Below, piece by piece: positions 32,696 to 41,609 of a stretch of 60,312 bases of DNA (position 1 is the stretch's first letter; each line of letters starts with the position of its first letter). Location of the stretch: NCBI GenBank assembly GCA_019635285.1, contig JAHBZS010000028.1, positions 1-60,312 on the forward strand, written 5' to 3'. Source of the stretch: Rubrivivax sp. (GTDB lineage: Bacteria; Pseudomonadota; Gammaproteobacteria; Burkholderiales; Burkholderiaceae_C). Under the pieces are notes generated by a model, which saw only the letters and a program-made list of their open reading frames with translations, was not told the DNA's origin and searched no databases. The position numbers and the translations under genes are program-made.

Positions 32696-35494
32696 TCATT
32701 TGAGTGTGCGGCGCAGTTTCTCGGCGTCGGGCGCCGTTACAAAGCCGCCCCCGCTGCTCAAAGCCGCATCCAGTTCGTCCCGCGCCTCGGCGTTTCGGCC
32801 CGCGCTGGCGAGCACGACCGCCAGGAAATAGCGTGTGTCTGGGTTATTAGGATCCCGCAATCGGGCATCACGAAGCAATCGCAATGCCCTATCGGGCTGC
32901 CCTGCCTTGAAGGCCGCCCATCCGGTGGTGCCGATGATGTGCGCGGCGCCGGGCTGGATCTTCAAGGCCTGCTCGGCAACGCCCAGCGCGGCGGGATCGT
33001 TGGACAGCAGCAGCACGTTGGCCAGGTTGTTCAGCGCCTCGGCGTCCTCCGGCGCGGCCTTCAGCAGCGCCTCGTAGTTGCTGCGCGCGGCCGGCAGGTT
33101 GCCGGCCCGGGCATAGCCGTCGGCCAGCACCCGACGCGCCGCCAGGTCCTGCGGGTGGGCCTTGAGCCACTGTTCGGCCAGCTGCTGCGCGGCCTTGGGG
33201 TCGCTGACCAGGAGCAATCGATACAGGCGCAGCATGCTGGCGCTGGACTGGGCGATCTGGTGGGCCCGCCGATAGGCCTCGGCGGCGGCGGCGGTCTGGC
33301 CGCGCGCCAGCGCCAGGTCGCCCTGCAGGGCCGGCGCCACCTCGGACTTCGGGTAGGCGGCGGCGATCTGGCGGATGCGCTGCTCGGCCTTGGCCAGGTC
33401 GCCCTGCCGGATCTCCAGATCGGCGCGCAGCGCCTGCGCCGGCAGGAAGCCCGGCCTTTCGTCCAGCGCCTTGTCCAGGCTGTGCGCGGCGCCGGACATT
33501 TCCCCGGCCGCCATCTGCAGCAGCGCGATCTGCAGCAGATAGCTGGGGTTGTAGCTGGCCAGCGCGGCGGCCCGCGCCAGCTGCGCCTTGGCGGTGACCG
33601 CGTCGCCACTGGCCAGACGCGCGCGCGCCGTGATCAGCAGCACCGGGATGGCCTCGGGCGCCTTGCCGGCCAGCCGCTTGGTGGCCTCGACGGCGGCATC
33701 GGGGTTGTGGTTGCGCAGATGGAACTCGACCAGCGCCAGCCCCGGCTGCAGGTTGCTCGTCGGGCTGTGGTCTTCGGCCTTCTCGAGCCAGCGCTGGGCC
33801 TCGGCCAGCTGCCCGCGGCGCTCGGCCAGGCGGCCGGATTCGCCGAGCGCGTCTAGGTTGCTCTCGTCCCGGGCCAGCACGTCGTTCAGCCGCGCGGCGG
33901 CCTTGTCGTAGGCGCCCTTGTCGATGTCCAGCGCCGCGAGGCTCACCGCCGGCGCGGCATAGGCAGCATCGAGTTTCAGCGCAGCCTCGAAGGCCGCCCT
34001 GGCGCCGGCCACGTCGCCCTGGCGCGCGCGCGCGCTGCCCAGCAGGTACTGCAGCCCAGCGGCCTGCGGCCGCTGCTTGACCAGGTTGGAGGCGATGCGC
34101 ACGGCCTTGTCCGCCTGGCCGCTTTGCATGTACAGCGTGGCCAGGGCTACCCCAGCCTGCAGCTGGCCTGGATCCTTCTGGTAGGCGGCCTCCAGCGCGC
34201 TAGCGCTGTCGGTGAACTTGCCGGCCCCGAGCAGGCTCATGCCCAGCATCGTGCGCATCGACGGGTTGTCGTCGGCGCGCAGCGCCTCCTGCATCATCTG
34301 TGTGGCACGCGCATGGCGGCCCTGCGCCATGTGCGCCGAAGCCAGCAGCAGCAAGGCCTGCGAATCACGGGGGTTGACCGCCAGGTAGGCCTCCAGCGTG
34401 GCGATCGCCCGGTTGTTGCTTTTTTCGGCGACGTAGATCTTCGCCAGCAGCTTGGCCACGCCGCTGCCGGGCTGCATGCGCTGCACGGCCTCCAGGTAGG
34501 GCTTGGCCTTCTCCGGTTCGTTGAGTCCGAAGTGCGCCAGCCCGCCCAGCATCAGGGCCTGCGGCCGGTAGCGCAGCTGCTCGATCGGCACCGGGTCCAG
34601 CAGCGCCGTGATGTTGTTCAGCGCCGCCTTCGTCGCCGCGGTGTCGCCTTCGGCCTCGGCCAGCAGCGCCTTCAGGTAGTGCCCGCGGGGGTCGTTGGGC
34701 GACGAGCGCAGCAGCGTCGCCACGTCGGCGGCCGCATCGGTGCGGCGGCCCTGGTCCAGCAGCAGGCCGGCCCGCGAGACCAGCGCTTCGGTATGCGTCG
34801 GGTCTTCGCGCAGCGCCTTGCCGTAGAAGTTCAGCGCCGCCGGGACATCGCCGCGTACGTGCGCCACCGTGCCGCGCATGTACGAGGCCGGCGCGGACGC
34901 CGGCGCCAGCGCCAGCGCGCGCTCGGCGGCCGTCTGCGCCTCGGCGAACTGCCGGTCGCGGATGCGCACCGAGGCCTCGACCAGCCAGGAATCCGCGGTG
35001 CCCGGATCCGTCACGCGCGCATCCTGGATGTAGCGCATGGCGCTGCGCGTGTCGCCGAGGTCGGCTGCGGCCGAGGCGCGCAGCAGCAGCAACTGGCTCT
35101 GCACGTTGGTCGGCAGCCCGGCCGTGGCAAAACGCGCCTGCTCGATCAACTGCTGCGGCTTGCCCTGGGCAGCCACCGAGCGCGCCAGCGGCACCACCAC
35201 CTCGGCGCGGTTCACGCCGAGGCGCAGCGCCTCGGTGAAGGCCACCTCGGCGGCCGCGGCGTCGCCGTTGGCGAGCAGCGCCTTGCCCAGCAGCACATGC
35301 ACCGGCAGCATGTTCTTGTCCTGCTGCAGCGCGTTCTTCAGCTGGACGATCGCGCCTTTGACGTCCTGCGCCTCGTAGCGCTTCAGCGCGTCCTCGTAGA
35401 ACTTCGCCGCCTGCCCGTCGGACTGGGCCACGGCCAGGCTCAGGCCCCCCGCCAGCAAGGCCGGCAGCGCCCAGCGGGCGATGCGGCAAGTCAT
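32696..35494 (-). CDS. prsT: PEP-CTERM system TPR-repeat protein PrsT
   Basis: The 932-residue protein has a signal peptide (MTCRIARWALPALLAGGLSL) and then about twenty tetratricopeptide repeats, for example NNLANVLLLSNDPAALGVAE near the C-terminus. Length and layout match PrsT, the TPR lipoprotein-like factor of XrtA/PEP-CTERM exopolysaccharide and protein export loci. Here, though, the usual neighbours (prsK, prsR, exosortase xrtA and polysaccharide genes) are not present, so the gene may be a stand-alone paralogue. The ATG at 35494 was chosen because it opens the signal peptide; in-frame ATGs at 35542 and 35578 give N-termini without one. Confidence 0.85.
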   Translation of the reverse strand: MTCRIARWALPALLAGGLSLAVAQSDGQAAKFYEDALKRYEAQDVKGAIVQLKNALQQDKNMLPVHVLLGKALLANGDAAAAEVAFTEALRLGVNRAEVVVPLARSVAAQGKPQQLIEQARFATAGLPTNVQSQLLLLRASAAADLGDTRSAMRYIQDARVTDPGTADSWLVEASVRIRDRQFAEAQTAAERALALAPASAPASYMRGTVAHVRGDVPAALNFYGKALREDPTHTEALVSRAGLLLDQGRRTDAAADVATLLRSSPNDPRGHYLKALLAEAEGDTAATKAALNNITALLDPVPIEQLRYRPQALMLGGLAHFGLNEPEKAKPYLEAVQRMQPGSGVAKLLAKIYVAEKSNNRAIATLEAYLAVNPRDSQALLLLASAHMAQGRHARATQMMQEALRADDNPSMRTMLGMSLLGAGKFTDSASALEAAYQKDPGQLQAGVALATLYMQSGQADKAVRIASNLVKQRPQAAGLQYLLGSARARQGDVAGARAAFEAALKLDAAYAAPAVSLAALDIDKGAYDKAAARLNDVLARDESNLDALGESGRLAERRGQLAEAQRWLEKAEDHSPTSNLQPGLALVEFHLRNHNPDAAVEATKRLAGKAPEAIPVLLITARARLASGDAVTAKAQLARAAALASYNPSYLLQIALLQMAAGEMSGAAHSLDKALDERPGFLPAQALRADLEIRQGDLAKAEQRIRQIAAAYPKSEVAPALQGDLALARGQTAAAAEAYRRAHQIAQSSASMLRLYRLLLVSDPKAAQQLAEQWLKAHPQDLAARRVLADGYARAGNLPAARSNYEALLKAAPEDAEALNNLANVLLLSNDPAALGVAEQALKIQPGAAHIIGTTGWAAFKAGQPDRALRLLRDARLRDPNNPDTRYFLAVVLASAGRNAEARDELDAALSSGGGFVTAPDAEKLRRTLK

Positions 35495-35703
35495 GGCCTT
35501 GCCGGGGTTGGCCGGGGCACGAGGAAGGGGGGCGCGCGTCATCCCGGGAATGCTAGGGCGGCCCGTGGCCTGCCGCAAACGATGGACACCGCCGGTGGCT
35601 GGCGAACGTGCGAAATTCCGGCCGGCGAGGGGCGGCCACCCCCTGTTCCGGGGGTGGCCCGAGCGGCCAGCGGCCTGGCGGTTGCACTTCCTACAATGCG
35701 TCG

Positions 35704-37500
35704 ATGAACGCCCTGGTCGCCCCCGCGCCGCGCCGCGCGATCCGCGAGTTGCCGGACGAGCTGGTCAGCCAGATCGCTGCCGGCGAGGTGGTCGAGCGCC
35801 CGGCCTCGGTGGTGCGCGAACTGGTCGACAACGCGCTCGACGCCGGCGCCACGCAGGTCGGCGTGCGGCTCAGCGCCGGCGGCGTGCGCGCCATCCTGGT
35901 CGAGGACGACGGCGCCGGCATCCCCGCGGCCGAACTGCCGCTGGCGCTGAAGCGCCACGCCACCAGCAAGATCGGGTCGCTGAGCGACCTGGAGCGCGTG
36001 GCCACGATGGGCTTCCGCGGCGAGGCGCTCGCCGCCGTGGCCTCGGTGTCCGACCTGACGATCTCCAGCCGCACCGCCGACGCGCCGCATGCCATGCGGC
36101 TGGACGCACGCAGCGGCGAGCTGGCCCCGGCCGCGCGCGCGGTGGGCACCAGCGTCGAGGTGCGCGAGCTGTTCTTCAGCACGCCGGCACGGCGCAAGTT
36201 CCTGAAGACCGACGCCACCGAAACCGCGCATTGCCTGGAAGCGGTGCGGCGCCATGCGCTGGCCCGGCCCGATGTCGCCTTCACGGTGTGGTCGGACGGC
36301 AAGCTGCTGGCGCAGTGGCGCGCCACCGACGCCGAGCAGCGGCTGCGCGACGTGCTCGGCGACGAGTTCATGGCCCACAGCCGGGCGCTGCCGCAGCGCG
36401 TGGGCGAGTTGCAGCTGCAGGGCCGCGTCGGCCTGCCCGAAGCGGCCCGCGCGCGCGCCGACCACCAGTACGTCTACGTCAACGGCCGCCATGTGCGCGA
36501 CCGGCTCATCGCGCACGGCCTGCGCGCCGCCTATGAAGACGTGCTGCACGGCGCCCGCCAGCCGGCCTACGTGCTGTTCATCGGCATCGACCCGGCGCGC
36601 GTCGACGTCAACGTGCACCCGACCAAGATCGAGGTGCGCTTCCGCGACGCGCGCGAGCTGCATCAGGGCGTGCGCCGCGCCGCCGAAGAGGCGCTGGCGG
36701 TGACGCGCGCCGTGGCGGCCGCGGACGAAGCCGGCGCCGCAGAGCGCCCGCCGGCCGCGGCCACGGCCTGGTCCCCGCCGCCTCCATCGCAGACACGGCT
36801 GGCGCTGCAGGCGCTGGCCCCGTTGCCGTCGCAGCAGTCACTGCCGTCACCGGCGCCGATGCAGGCGCAGGAGCCCGCCGCACCCTGGGCCGCAACGCCG
36901 CCCGAGGCCGTGTCCGACCAACCCTTGGGCCAGGCCCTGGCGCAGCTGGGCGGTACCTGGGTGCTGGCCGAAAACGCGCAGGGCCTGGTCATCGTCGACA
37001 TGCATGCGGCGCACGAGCGCGTGGTCTACGAACGCCTGAAGGCCACGCTTGGCGCGCGCGCGCTGCAGGCGCAGCCGCTGCTCCTCCCGCTCAGCGTCAG
37101 CGTCACACCGGCCGAGATGGCCACCGCGCAGCAGCATGCGCAGGCGCTGCTCGATCTGGGGCTGGACGTGACGCCGCTGTCGACGTCGACGCTGGCGGTG
37201 CGCAGCCGGCCCAGCGCCCTGCCCGATGCCGACCTGGCCGAACTGCTGCGCGCCGTGCTGGCCGATCTGGCGCAGGTCGATTCCAGCCAGGTGGTGCAGC
37301 GCGCCCGCGACGACCTGCTGGCGACGATGGCCTGCCACGGCGCGGTGCGCGCCAACCGCCGCCTGACGCTGGCCGAGATGAACGCGCTGCTGCGCCAGAT
37401 GGAAGCCACCGAGCGCGCCGACCAGTGCAACCACGGCCGCCCCACCTGGCGCCAGGTATCGCTGAAAGAACTGGACGCGATGTTCCTGCGCGGGCGCTGA
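35704..37500 (+). CDS. mutL: DNA mismatch repair protein MutL
   Basis: The 598-residue protein has the GHKL ATPase motifs NALDAGA, DDGAGI and GFRGEAL, a proline/alanine-rich linker (about residues 345-405) and a C-terminal dimerisation domain. That domain contains D-M-H-A-A-H-E-R-V-V-Y-E, a good match to the DQHA(x)2E(x)4E metal site of nicking MutL proteins, plus ACHGAVRAN and CNHGRPTW. It should therefore nick DNA itself, as expected where mutH is lacking. The TIR gene starts two bases after its stop, so the two are probably co-transcribed. Confidence 0.96.
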   Translation: MNALVAPAPRRAIRELPDELVSQIAAGEVVERPASVVRELVDNALDAGATQVGVRLSAGGVRAILVEDDGAGIPAAELPLALKRHATSKIGSLSDLERVATMGFRGEALAAVASVSDLTISSRTADAPHAMRLDARSGELAPAARAVGTSVEVRELFFSTPARRKFLKTDATETAHCLEAVRRHALARPDVAFTVWSDGKLLAQWRATDAEQRLRDVLGDEFMAHSRALPQRVGELQLQGRVGLPEAARARADHQYVYVNGRHVRDRLIAHGLRAAYEDVLHGARQPAYVLFIGIDPARVDVNVHPTKIEVRFRDARELHQGVRRAAEEALAVTRAVAAADEAGAAERPPAAATAWSPPPPSQTRLALQALAPLPSQQSLPSPAPMQAQEPAAPWAATPPEAVSDQPLGQALAQLGGTWVLAENAQGLVIVDMHAAHERVVYERLKATLGARALQAQPLLLPLSVSVTPAEMATAQQHAQALLDLGLDVTPLSTSTLAVRSRPSALPDADLAELLRAVLADLAQVDSSQVVQRARDDLLATMACHGAVRANRRLTLAEMNALLRQMEATERADQCNHGRPTWRQVSLKELDAMFLRGR

Positions 37501-37501
37501 G

Positions 37502-38473
37502 ATGGACGCGCCCGACCGCGTCTTCATCTCCTACCGCCGCGACGACGCGGCAGGCTACGCGGGCCGCCTGGAAGAAGCACTGGAAAGGCGCCTGGGCCGC
37601 GGCAGCGTGTTCCGCGACGTGCTGGACATCGCCCCCGGCGCCGACTTCAGCGAAGCCATCCGCCAGCGGCTGGCCGGCGCGCAGACGGTGCTGGTGCTGA
37701 TCGGCCCGCGCTGGGCCGGCGGCGACGGCACGGGCCCGCGCCGCATCGACGACGCGCAGGACTTCGTGCGCCTGGAGGTGCAGATGGCGCTGGACGGCGG
37801 CGCGCGCGTCATCCCCGTGCTGCTGCCCGGCGCGCGCATGCCCGGCGAGGCGGAGCTGCCCGACCCCCTGAAGCCACTGGCACGCCGCAACGCGCTGAGC
37901 CTGAGCGACACGAACTGGGACGCCGACATCGCCCGACTGACCGAGAACATCGGCATCGCGGCGCGACGCCCGCGCTGGCCGCTCGCTGCCGCCGCGGTGG
38001 TGCTGGCGGCGATTGCCGCCGCCGCGGCGTGGCAGTGGCGCGGCGGTGGCGCGCCGCCCGCGGGTGCGGCCTCGGCCTCGGCGCCGGTGGCGGTGGATGA
38101 GTCCGCGCGCTTCGCCGGCCTCTGGCAGGGCAGCGTGCGCTACGCCTGGGGCGACCGCTACGACGAGCGCTTCGAGTTCAAGCGCCACGCCGGCGAACTG
38201 ACCGGCAGCGCCACCTTCCTGGGCTATCCGCGCGCCATCACCCAGCTGCGCGTCGACGGCCGCAACCTGCATTTCGAAACGCACAGCATCGAAAGCGTCG
38301 ACAGCTCGAGCAAGGAGCTGACGCATGCCTATGCCGCCGAACTGCGCGGCCAGCCGCCGGACGAAGTGCTGGCCTTCCGCCTGCTGATCAGCGGCGGGCA
38401 CAGCAGCAACCCGCCGATCGAGTTCGAGGCGCGGCGCGTGCCGCAGGCCGCCAGCGCGCCGGCGTCGCGCTGA
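37502..38473 (+). CDS. TIR domain protein with transmembrane helix
   Basis: The 323-residue protein has an N-terminal TIR domain (about 6-145; VFISYRRDD at 7-15, FRDVLDI near 37-43, and E92 in RLEVQMAL at the position of the NADase glutamate). One membrane helix follows (160-178), then a Pro/Ala linker and a beta-rich C-terminal domain (about 200-315) without a known match. The TIR part should face the cytosol and the rest the periplasm. Bacterial TIR proteins with this glutamate often cleave NAD+ in defence or signalling. The gene sits two bases after mutL. Confidence 0.85.
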   Translation: MDAPDRVFISYRRDDAAGYAGRLEEALERRLGRGSVFRDVLDIAPGADFSEAIRQRLAGAQTVLVLIGPRWAGGDGTGPRRIDDAQDFVRLEVQMALDGGARVIPVLLPGARMPGEAELPDPLKPLARRNALSLSDTNWDADIARLTENIGIAARRPRWPLAAAAVVLAAIAAAAAWQWRGGGAPPAGAASASAPVAVDESARFAGLWQGSVRYAWGDRYDERFEFKRHAGELTGSATFLGYPRAITQLRVDGRNLHFETHSIESVDSSSKELTHAYAAELRGQPPDEVLAFRLLISGGHSSNPPIEFEARRVPQAASAPASR

Positions 38474-38535
38474 GCACGCCAAGCAAATACCCGCAGCCCG
38501 GCACGCCGTGCCGCCTTGTGGCACGCTCGCAGCCC

Positions 38536-39465
38536 ATGTCACCACGCTGGATACGTTCGCTGCTGCTGTTGGCGGTCGCCGTGCCGCTGGTCTTGAGCGG
38601 CTGCGGCACGCTCGACGAGAAGCAGCGCGAGTGGGTCTTCCAGCCCAGCAAGCAGAGCTGGTGGGGCGGCGCGTCGGCGGCCGAAGGCATGCAGGACGCC
38701 TGGATCGAATTCGTCTCGCGCGAGAGCGGCGAGCCGGTCAAGCTGCACGGCCTGTGGCTGCCGCAGGCACGCGCCGACGCGCCGCTGCTGCTGTACCTGC
38801 ACGGCGCGCGCTGGGACGTGCGCAGCAGTTCGCAGCGCATGCGCCGCATGCACGAGCTGGGCTTCGCGGTGCTGGGCATCGACTACCGCGGGTTCGGCCA
38901 GAGCACCGACACCCTGCCCTCGGAAACCATGGCCTACGAAGACGCGCGCGCCGCGTGGGACTGGCTGGGCCGCCAGCACCCGGGGCTGCCGCGCTACATC
39001 TTCGGCCACTCGCTGGGCGGCGCCATTGCGGTGCAGCTGGCCAGCCAGGTCGGCGACGAAAGCGGCGTGGTGGTCGAAGGCTCGTTCACCTCGGTGCCCG
39101 ACGTGTTCAGCAGCTTCAAGTGGGGCTGGCTGCCGCTGGGGCCGCTGATCACGCAGCGCTTCGACGCCGAGGCCCGGGTCGACCAGGTCGGCTCGCCGCT
39201 GCTCGTGGTGCACGGCAGCGACGACCGGCTGATCCCGCCGGCGCTGGGCCGCAAGCTCTACGAGCGGGCCAAGGCGCCCAAGCGCTTCGTGCTGGTCGAA
39301 GGCGGCTCGCACCACAACACCAACGCCGTGGGCCAGGCGCAGTACCGCGAGGCGGTGGCCGACCTGTTCGGCCTGCGGCCGGCGGCGGACGGCGCGCGCC
39401 TGGCGCTGGCCGCCACGGTCGCCACATCCGCCGCCACATCCGCCGCCCCGTCCGCTGGAAACTGA
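38536..39465 (+). CDS. Alpha/beta hydrolase, lipoprotein
   Basis: The 309-residue protein begins with a lipoprotein signal (LLLLAVAVPLVLSGC; lipobox LSGC) and continues with an alpha/beta-hydrolase fold: HG near residue 82, the nucleophile elbow GHSLGG, an acid in GSDDRL and a His in GGSHHN. It resembles the YfhR/BEM46 group of membrane-associated hydrolases with unknown ester or peptide substrates. The ATG at 38536 was preferred to a GTG at 38518. It follows the TIR gene by 62 bases and is convergent with the DJ-1-type gene that ends on the next base. Confidence 0.88.
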   Translation: MSPRWIRSLLLLAVAVPLVLSGCGTLDEKQREWVFQPSKQSWWGGASAAEGMQDAWIEFVSRESGEPVKLHGLWLPQARADAPLLLYLHGARWDVRSSSQRMRRMHELGFAVLGIDYRGFGQSTDTLPSETMAYEDARAAWDWLGRQHPGLPRYIFGHSLGGAIAVQLASQVGDESGVVVEGSFTSVPDVFSSFKWGWLPLGPLITQRFDAEARVDQVGSPLLVVHGSDDRLIPPALGRKLYERAKAPKRFVLVEGGSHHNTNAVGQAQYREAVADLFGLRPAADGARLALAATVATSAATSAAPSAGN

Positions 39466-40161
39466 TCAGCCCGCGGCGGCCAGCGCCGCGGCGGCGCGCT
39501 GCACCGCCGCGCGGCGGTCGGCGCCCATCGCCTGCAGGCGCTGCTGCATGCGCTGCCGCACGCCGGCGGGTGCGCTCTCCGGGCGCCCCGCGTCGAAGGG
39601 CGGCGCCGGCGCGTATTCGATGGCCAGTTGCACCGACTGCGCATACTCGGCGCCGGCCACGTCGGCCAGCACGGCCAGCGCCACGTCGATGCCGGCGGTG
39701 ACGCCGCCGCCGCTCCACACGCGCCCGTCGTGCACGATGCGCGCCGCATCGGGCGTGACCTCGGGATAGGCGGCGAGCAGCTCGCGCCAGGCCCAGTGGC
39801 AGGCCGCGCGGTGGCCGCGCAGCAGCCCGGCCGCGCCCAGCAGCAGCGAGCCGGTGCACACCGACACCACGTGCCGCGCCCCGGCCGCCAGCCGGCGCAT
39901 CTGCGCCAGCAGATGTGCGTCGGCCATGGCATCCAGCGTGCCGTAGCCGCCGGGCACCAGCAGCAGCTCGCAGCCGTCCACGTCGGCGATGGGCACGGTG
40001 TCGAAGGCCAGCCCGCCGTCGGCCTGGATGCGCCCGCCGGCGCTGCTGGCCAGCACGCAGCGCGCGTCCGGCGCGCGCCACAGCACCTCGTGCGGGCCGG
40101 TGAAGTCGAGTTGCGTGATGCGCGGGAACAGCACGAAGACGATGCGCAAGTCCTTGTTCAA
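39466..40161 (-). CDS. DJ-1/PfpI family protein (isocyanide hydratase-like)
   Basis: The 231-residue protein has the GATase1-like fold of the DJ-1/PfpI family, with LDFTGPHEVL near the N-terminus, VPGGYGTLDAM, and the nucleophile elbow VSVCTGSLLLGAAGLL, where Cys is the reactive residue. Isocyanide hydratase (InhA) has this pattern. The start is probably TTG at 40161, because AGGAG lies six bases upstream and no suitable ATG exists. It is divergent from a GlxA-type regulator whose N-terminal domain is of the same family, a plausible regulator-enzyme pair. Confidence 0.82.
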   Translation of the reverse strand: MNKDLRIVFVLFPRITQLDFTGPHEVLWRAPDARCVLASSAGGRIQADGGLAFDTVPIADVDGCELLLVPGGYGTLDAMADAHLLAQMRRLAAGARHVVSVCTGSLLLGAAGLLRGHRAACHWAWRELLAAYPEVTPDAARIVHDGRVWSGGGVTAGIDVALAVLADVAGAEYAQSVQLAIEYAPAPPFDAGRPESAPAGVRQRMQQRLQAMGADRRAAVQRAAAALAAAG

Positions 40162-40254
40162 GGCAGGCTCCTGATGACGGTGGCCACGAGCTTCGCACGT
40201 CGCGCATTTGGCAGCAATGACGCCGTTCCCACCTTTCATGCCATCATGGCCGGC

Positions 40255-41187
40255 ATGCACCGCATCGATGTGATCGTCTTCCCCGGCTTCCAGCTGCTGG
40301 ACGCGGCCGGCCCGCTGTCGGTGTTCGAGGTGGCCGAGTCTTTTCGCCCCGGCAGCTACCGCTGGCGCGTGGCGGCGCCGCAGGCCGGCGCCGTCGCGGC
40401 ATCCGCGGGCATCCGCTGGCAGGCGCAGGGCCTGCCGCGCCCCGGCCGCTTCGACACCTTGCTGCTGGCCGGCGGCGACGGCGTCGACCAGGTCATCGCG
40501 CAGCCCAAGCTGCTGCGCTGGCTGCAGCGCGCCGCGGCCGGCCGCGTGCGCGTGGCCAGCGTCTGCAGCGGCAGCCTGTGGCTGGCCGCGGCCGGCTTGC
40601 TGGACGGCCGCCGCGCCACCACCCACTGGTGCCGCACGCCGCAGTTCGCGCGCGACCATCCGCAGGTACAACTGCAGCCCGAGCGCATCCATGTGCGCGA
40701 CGGGCGCTTCTGGACCTCGGCCGGCATCAGCGCCGGCATCGACCTGGCGCTGGCGCTGGTGGCGCACGACCACGGCGAGATGCTGGCGCGGCAGGTGGCG
40801 CAGCAGCTGGTGGTGTACTACCGCCGGCCCGGCGGCCAGTCGCAGTTCTCGCAGATGGCGCAACTGCAGCGCGGCGAAGGCCGCTTCGCCACGCTGCTGG
40901 ACGAGGTGCGTAGCCAGCTGGCGCAGCGGCACGGCGTGGCCGAGCTGGCCGAACGCGCGCGCATGAGCCCGCGCCACTTCGCGCGTGCCTTCGTCGCCGA
41001 GACCGGCAGCACGCCGGCCCGCGCGGTGGAGCGGCTGCGCGCCGAGGCCGCGCGCACGGCGCTGGCCAGCGGCACGGCCTCGGTGCAGGCGGTGGCGCGG
41101 CAGTGCGGCTATGCCAACCCGGAGACCATGCGCCGCAGCTTCGTGCGCCTGTTCGGGCTGCCGCCGTCGGCGGTGAGGCGGCTCTAG
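40255..41187 (+). CDS. GlxA family AraC-type regulator with DJ-1 domain
   Basis: The 310-residue protein combines an N-terminal DJ-1/PfpI-like domain (MHRIDVIVFPGFQLLDAAGP; ASVCSGSLWLAAAGLL) with a C-terminal AraC DNA-binding domain (two helix-turn-helix motifs, SPRHFARAFVAETG and YANPETMRRSFVRLFG). This is the GlxA/FtrA layout. An ATG at 40246 in frame would add three residues. It is divergent from a stand-alone DJ-1-type enzyme gene, with 93 bases between, so control of that gene is likely though unproven. Confidence 0.9.
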   Translation: MHRIDVIVFPGFQLLDAAGPLSVFEVAESFRPGSYRWRVAAPQAGAVAASAGIRWQAQGLPRPGRFDTLLLAGGDGVDQVIAQPKLLRWLQRAAAGRVRVASVCSGSLWLAAAGLLDGRRATTHWCRTPQFARDHPQVQLQPERIHVRDGRFWTSAGISAGIDLALALVAHDHGEMLARQVAQQLVVYYRRPGGQSQFSQMAQLQRGEGRFATLLDEVRSQLAQRHGVAELAERARMSPRHFARAFVAETGSTPARAVERLRAEAARTALASGTASVQAVARQCGYANPETMRRSFVRLFGLPPSAVRRL

Positions 41188-41199
41188 GACAATCGCCCC

Positions 41200-41609
41200 A
41201 TGGCCGACCGACCGACGATCAAGCTCAAGCCCGGCGCCGCGACGCGCGACCCGCAGCGCCTGCGCGTGCGCGCCACCACCGCCCCGCGCACGGCGCAGAC
41301 GCAGGCGCACACACAGACGCAGGCGAAGACCGAAGCCCAGGCGCCGGATGCCGACGCGCGCAAGCGCCGGGACACGAAGGCACAGGCGCGCAAGCCGGCC
41401 CCCCCGCGACCCGCGCCGCCGCGCCCTGGGCCACCCGGCGCGGCATCCCCTCGCCCGGCACGACCTGGCACGCCGTCATCCCGCCCGGCCCCTGCCGCGC
41501 CCTGCGCCACCCCAGCCACCTTCGTCCAGCGGAAGTGCCGCGACGCCCGTTGCCGCCCGCTGTGCCGGGTGGCCGGGCCGGGGCGGCGTCTCCTTGCCGT
41601 TTCGGCAAC
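41200..41609 (+). other. Out-of-frame N-terminal part of pseudouridine synthase gene
   Basis: An ATG at 41200 opens MADRPTIKLKPGAATRD, followed by a Thr/Gln/Ala and then Pro/Arg-rich stretch typical of the basic disordered tail found before S4 domains in Burkholderiales RluB/RluF-type enzymes. This frame differs from that of the S4 and catalytic domains. A C7 run at 41399-41405 is the likely place of a lost base: one extra C there joins this start to the downstream frame with no stop. No other gene is visible in this stretch. Confidence 0.55.
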
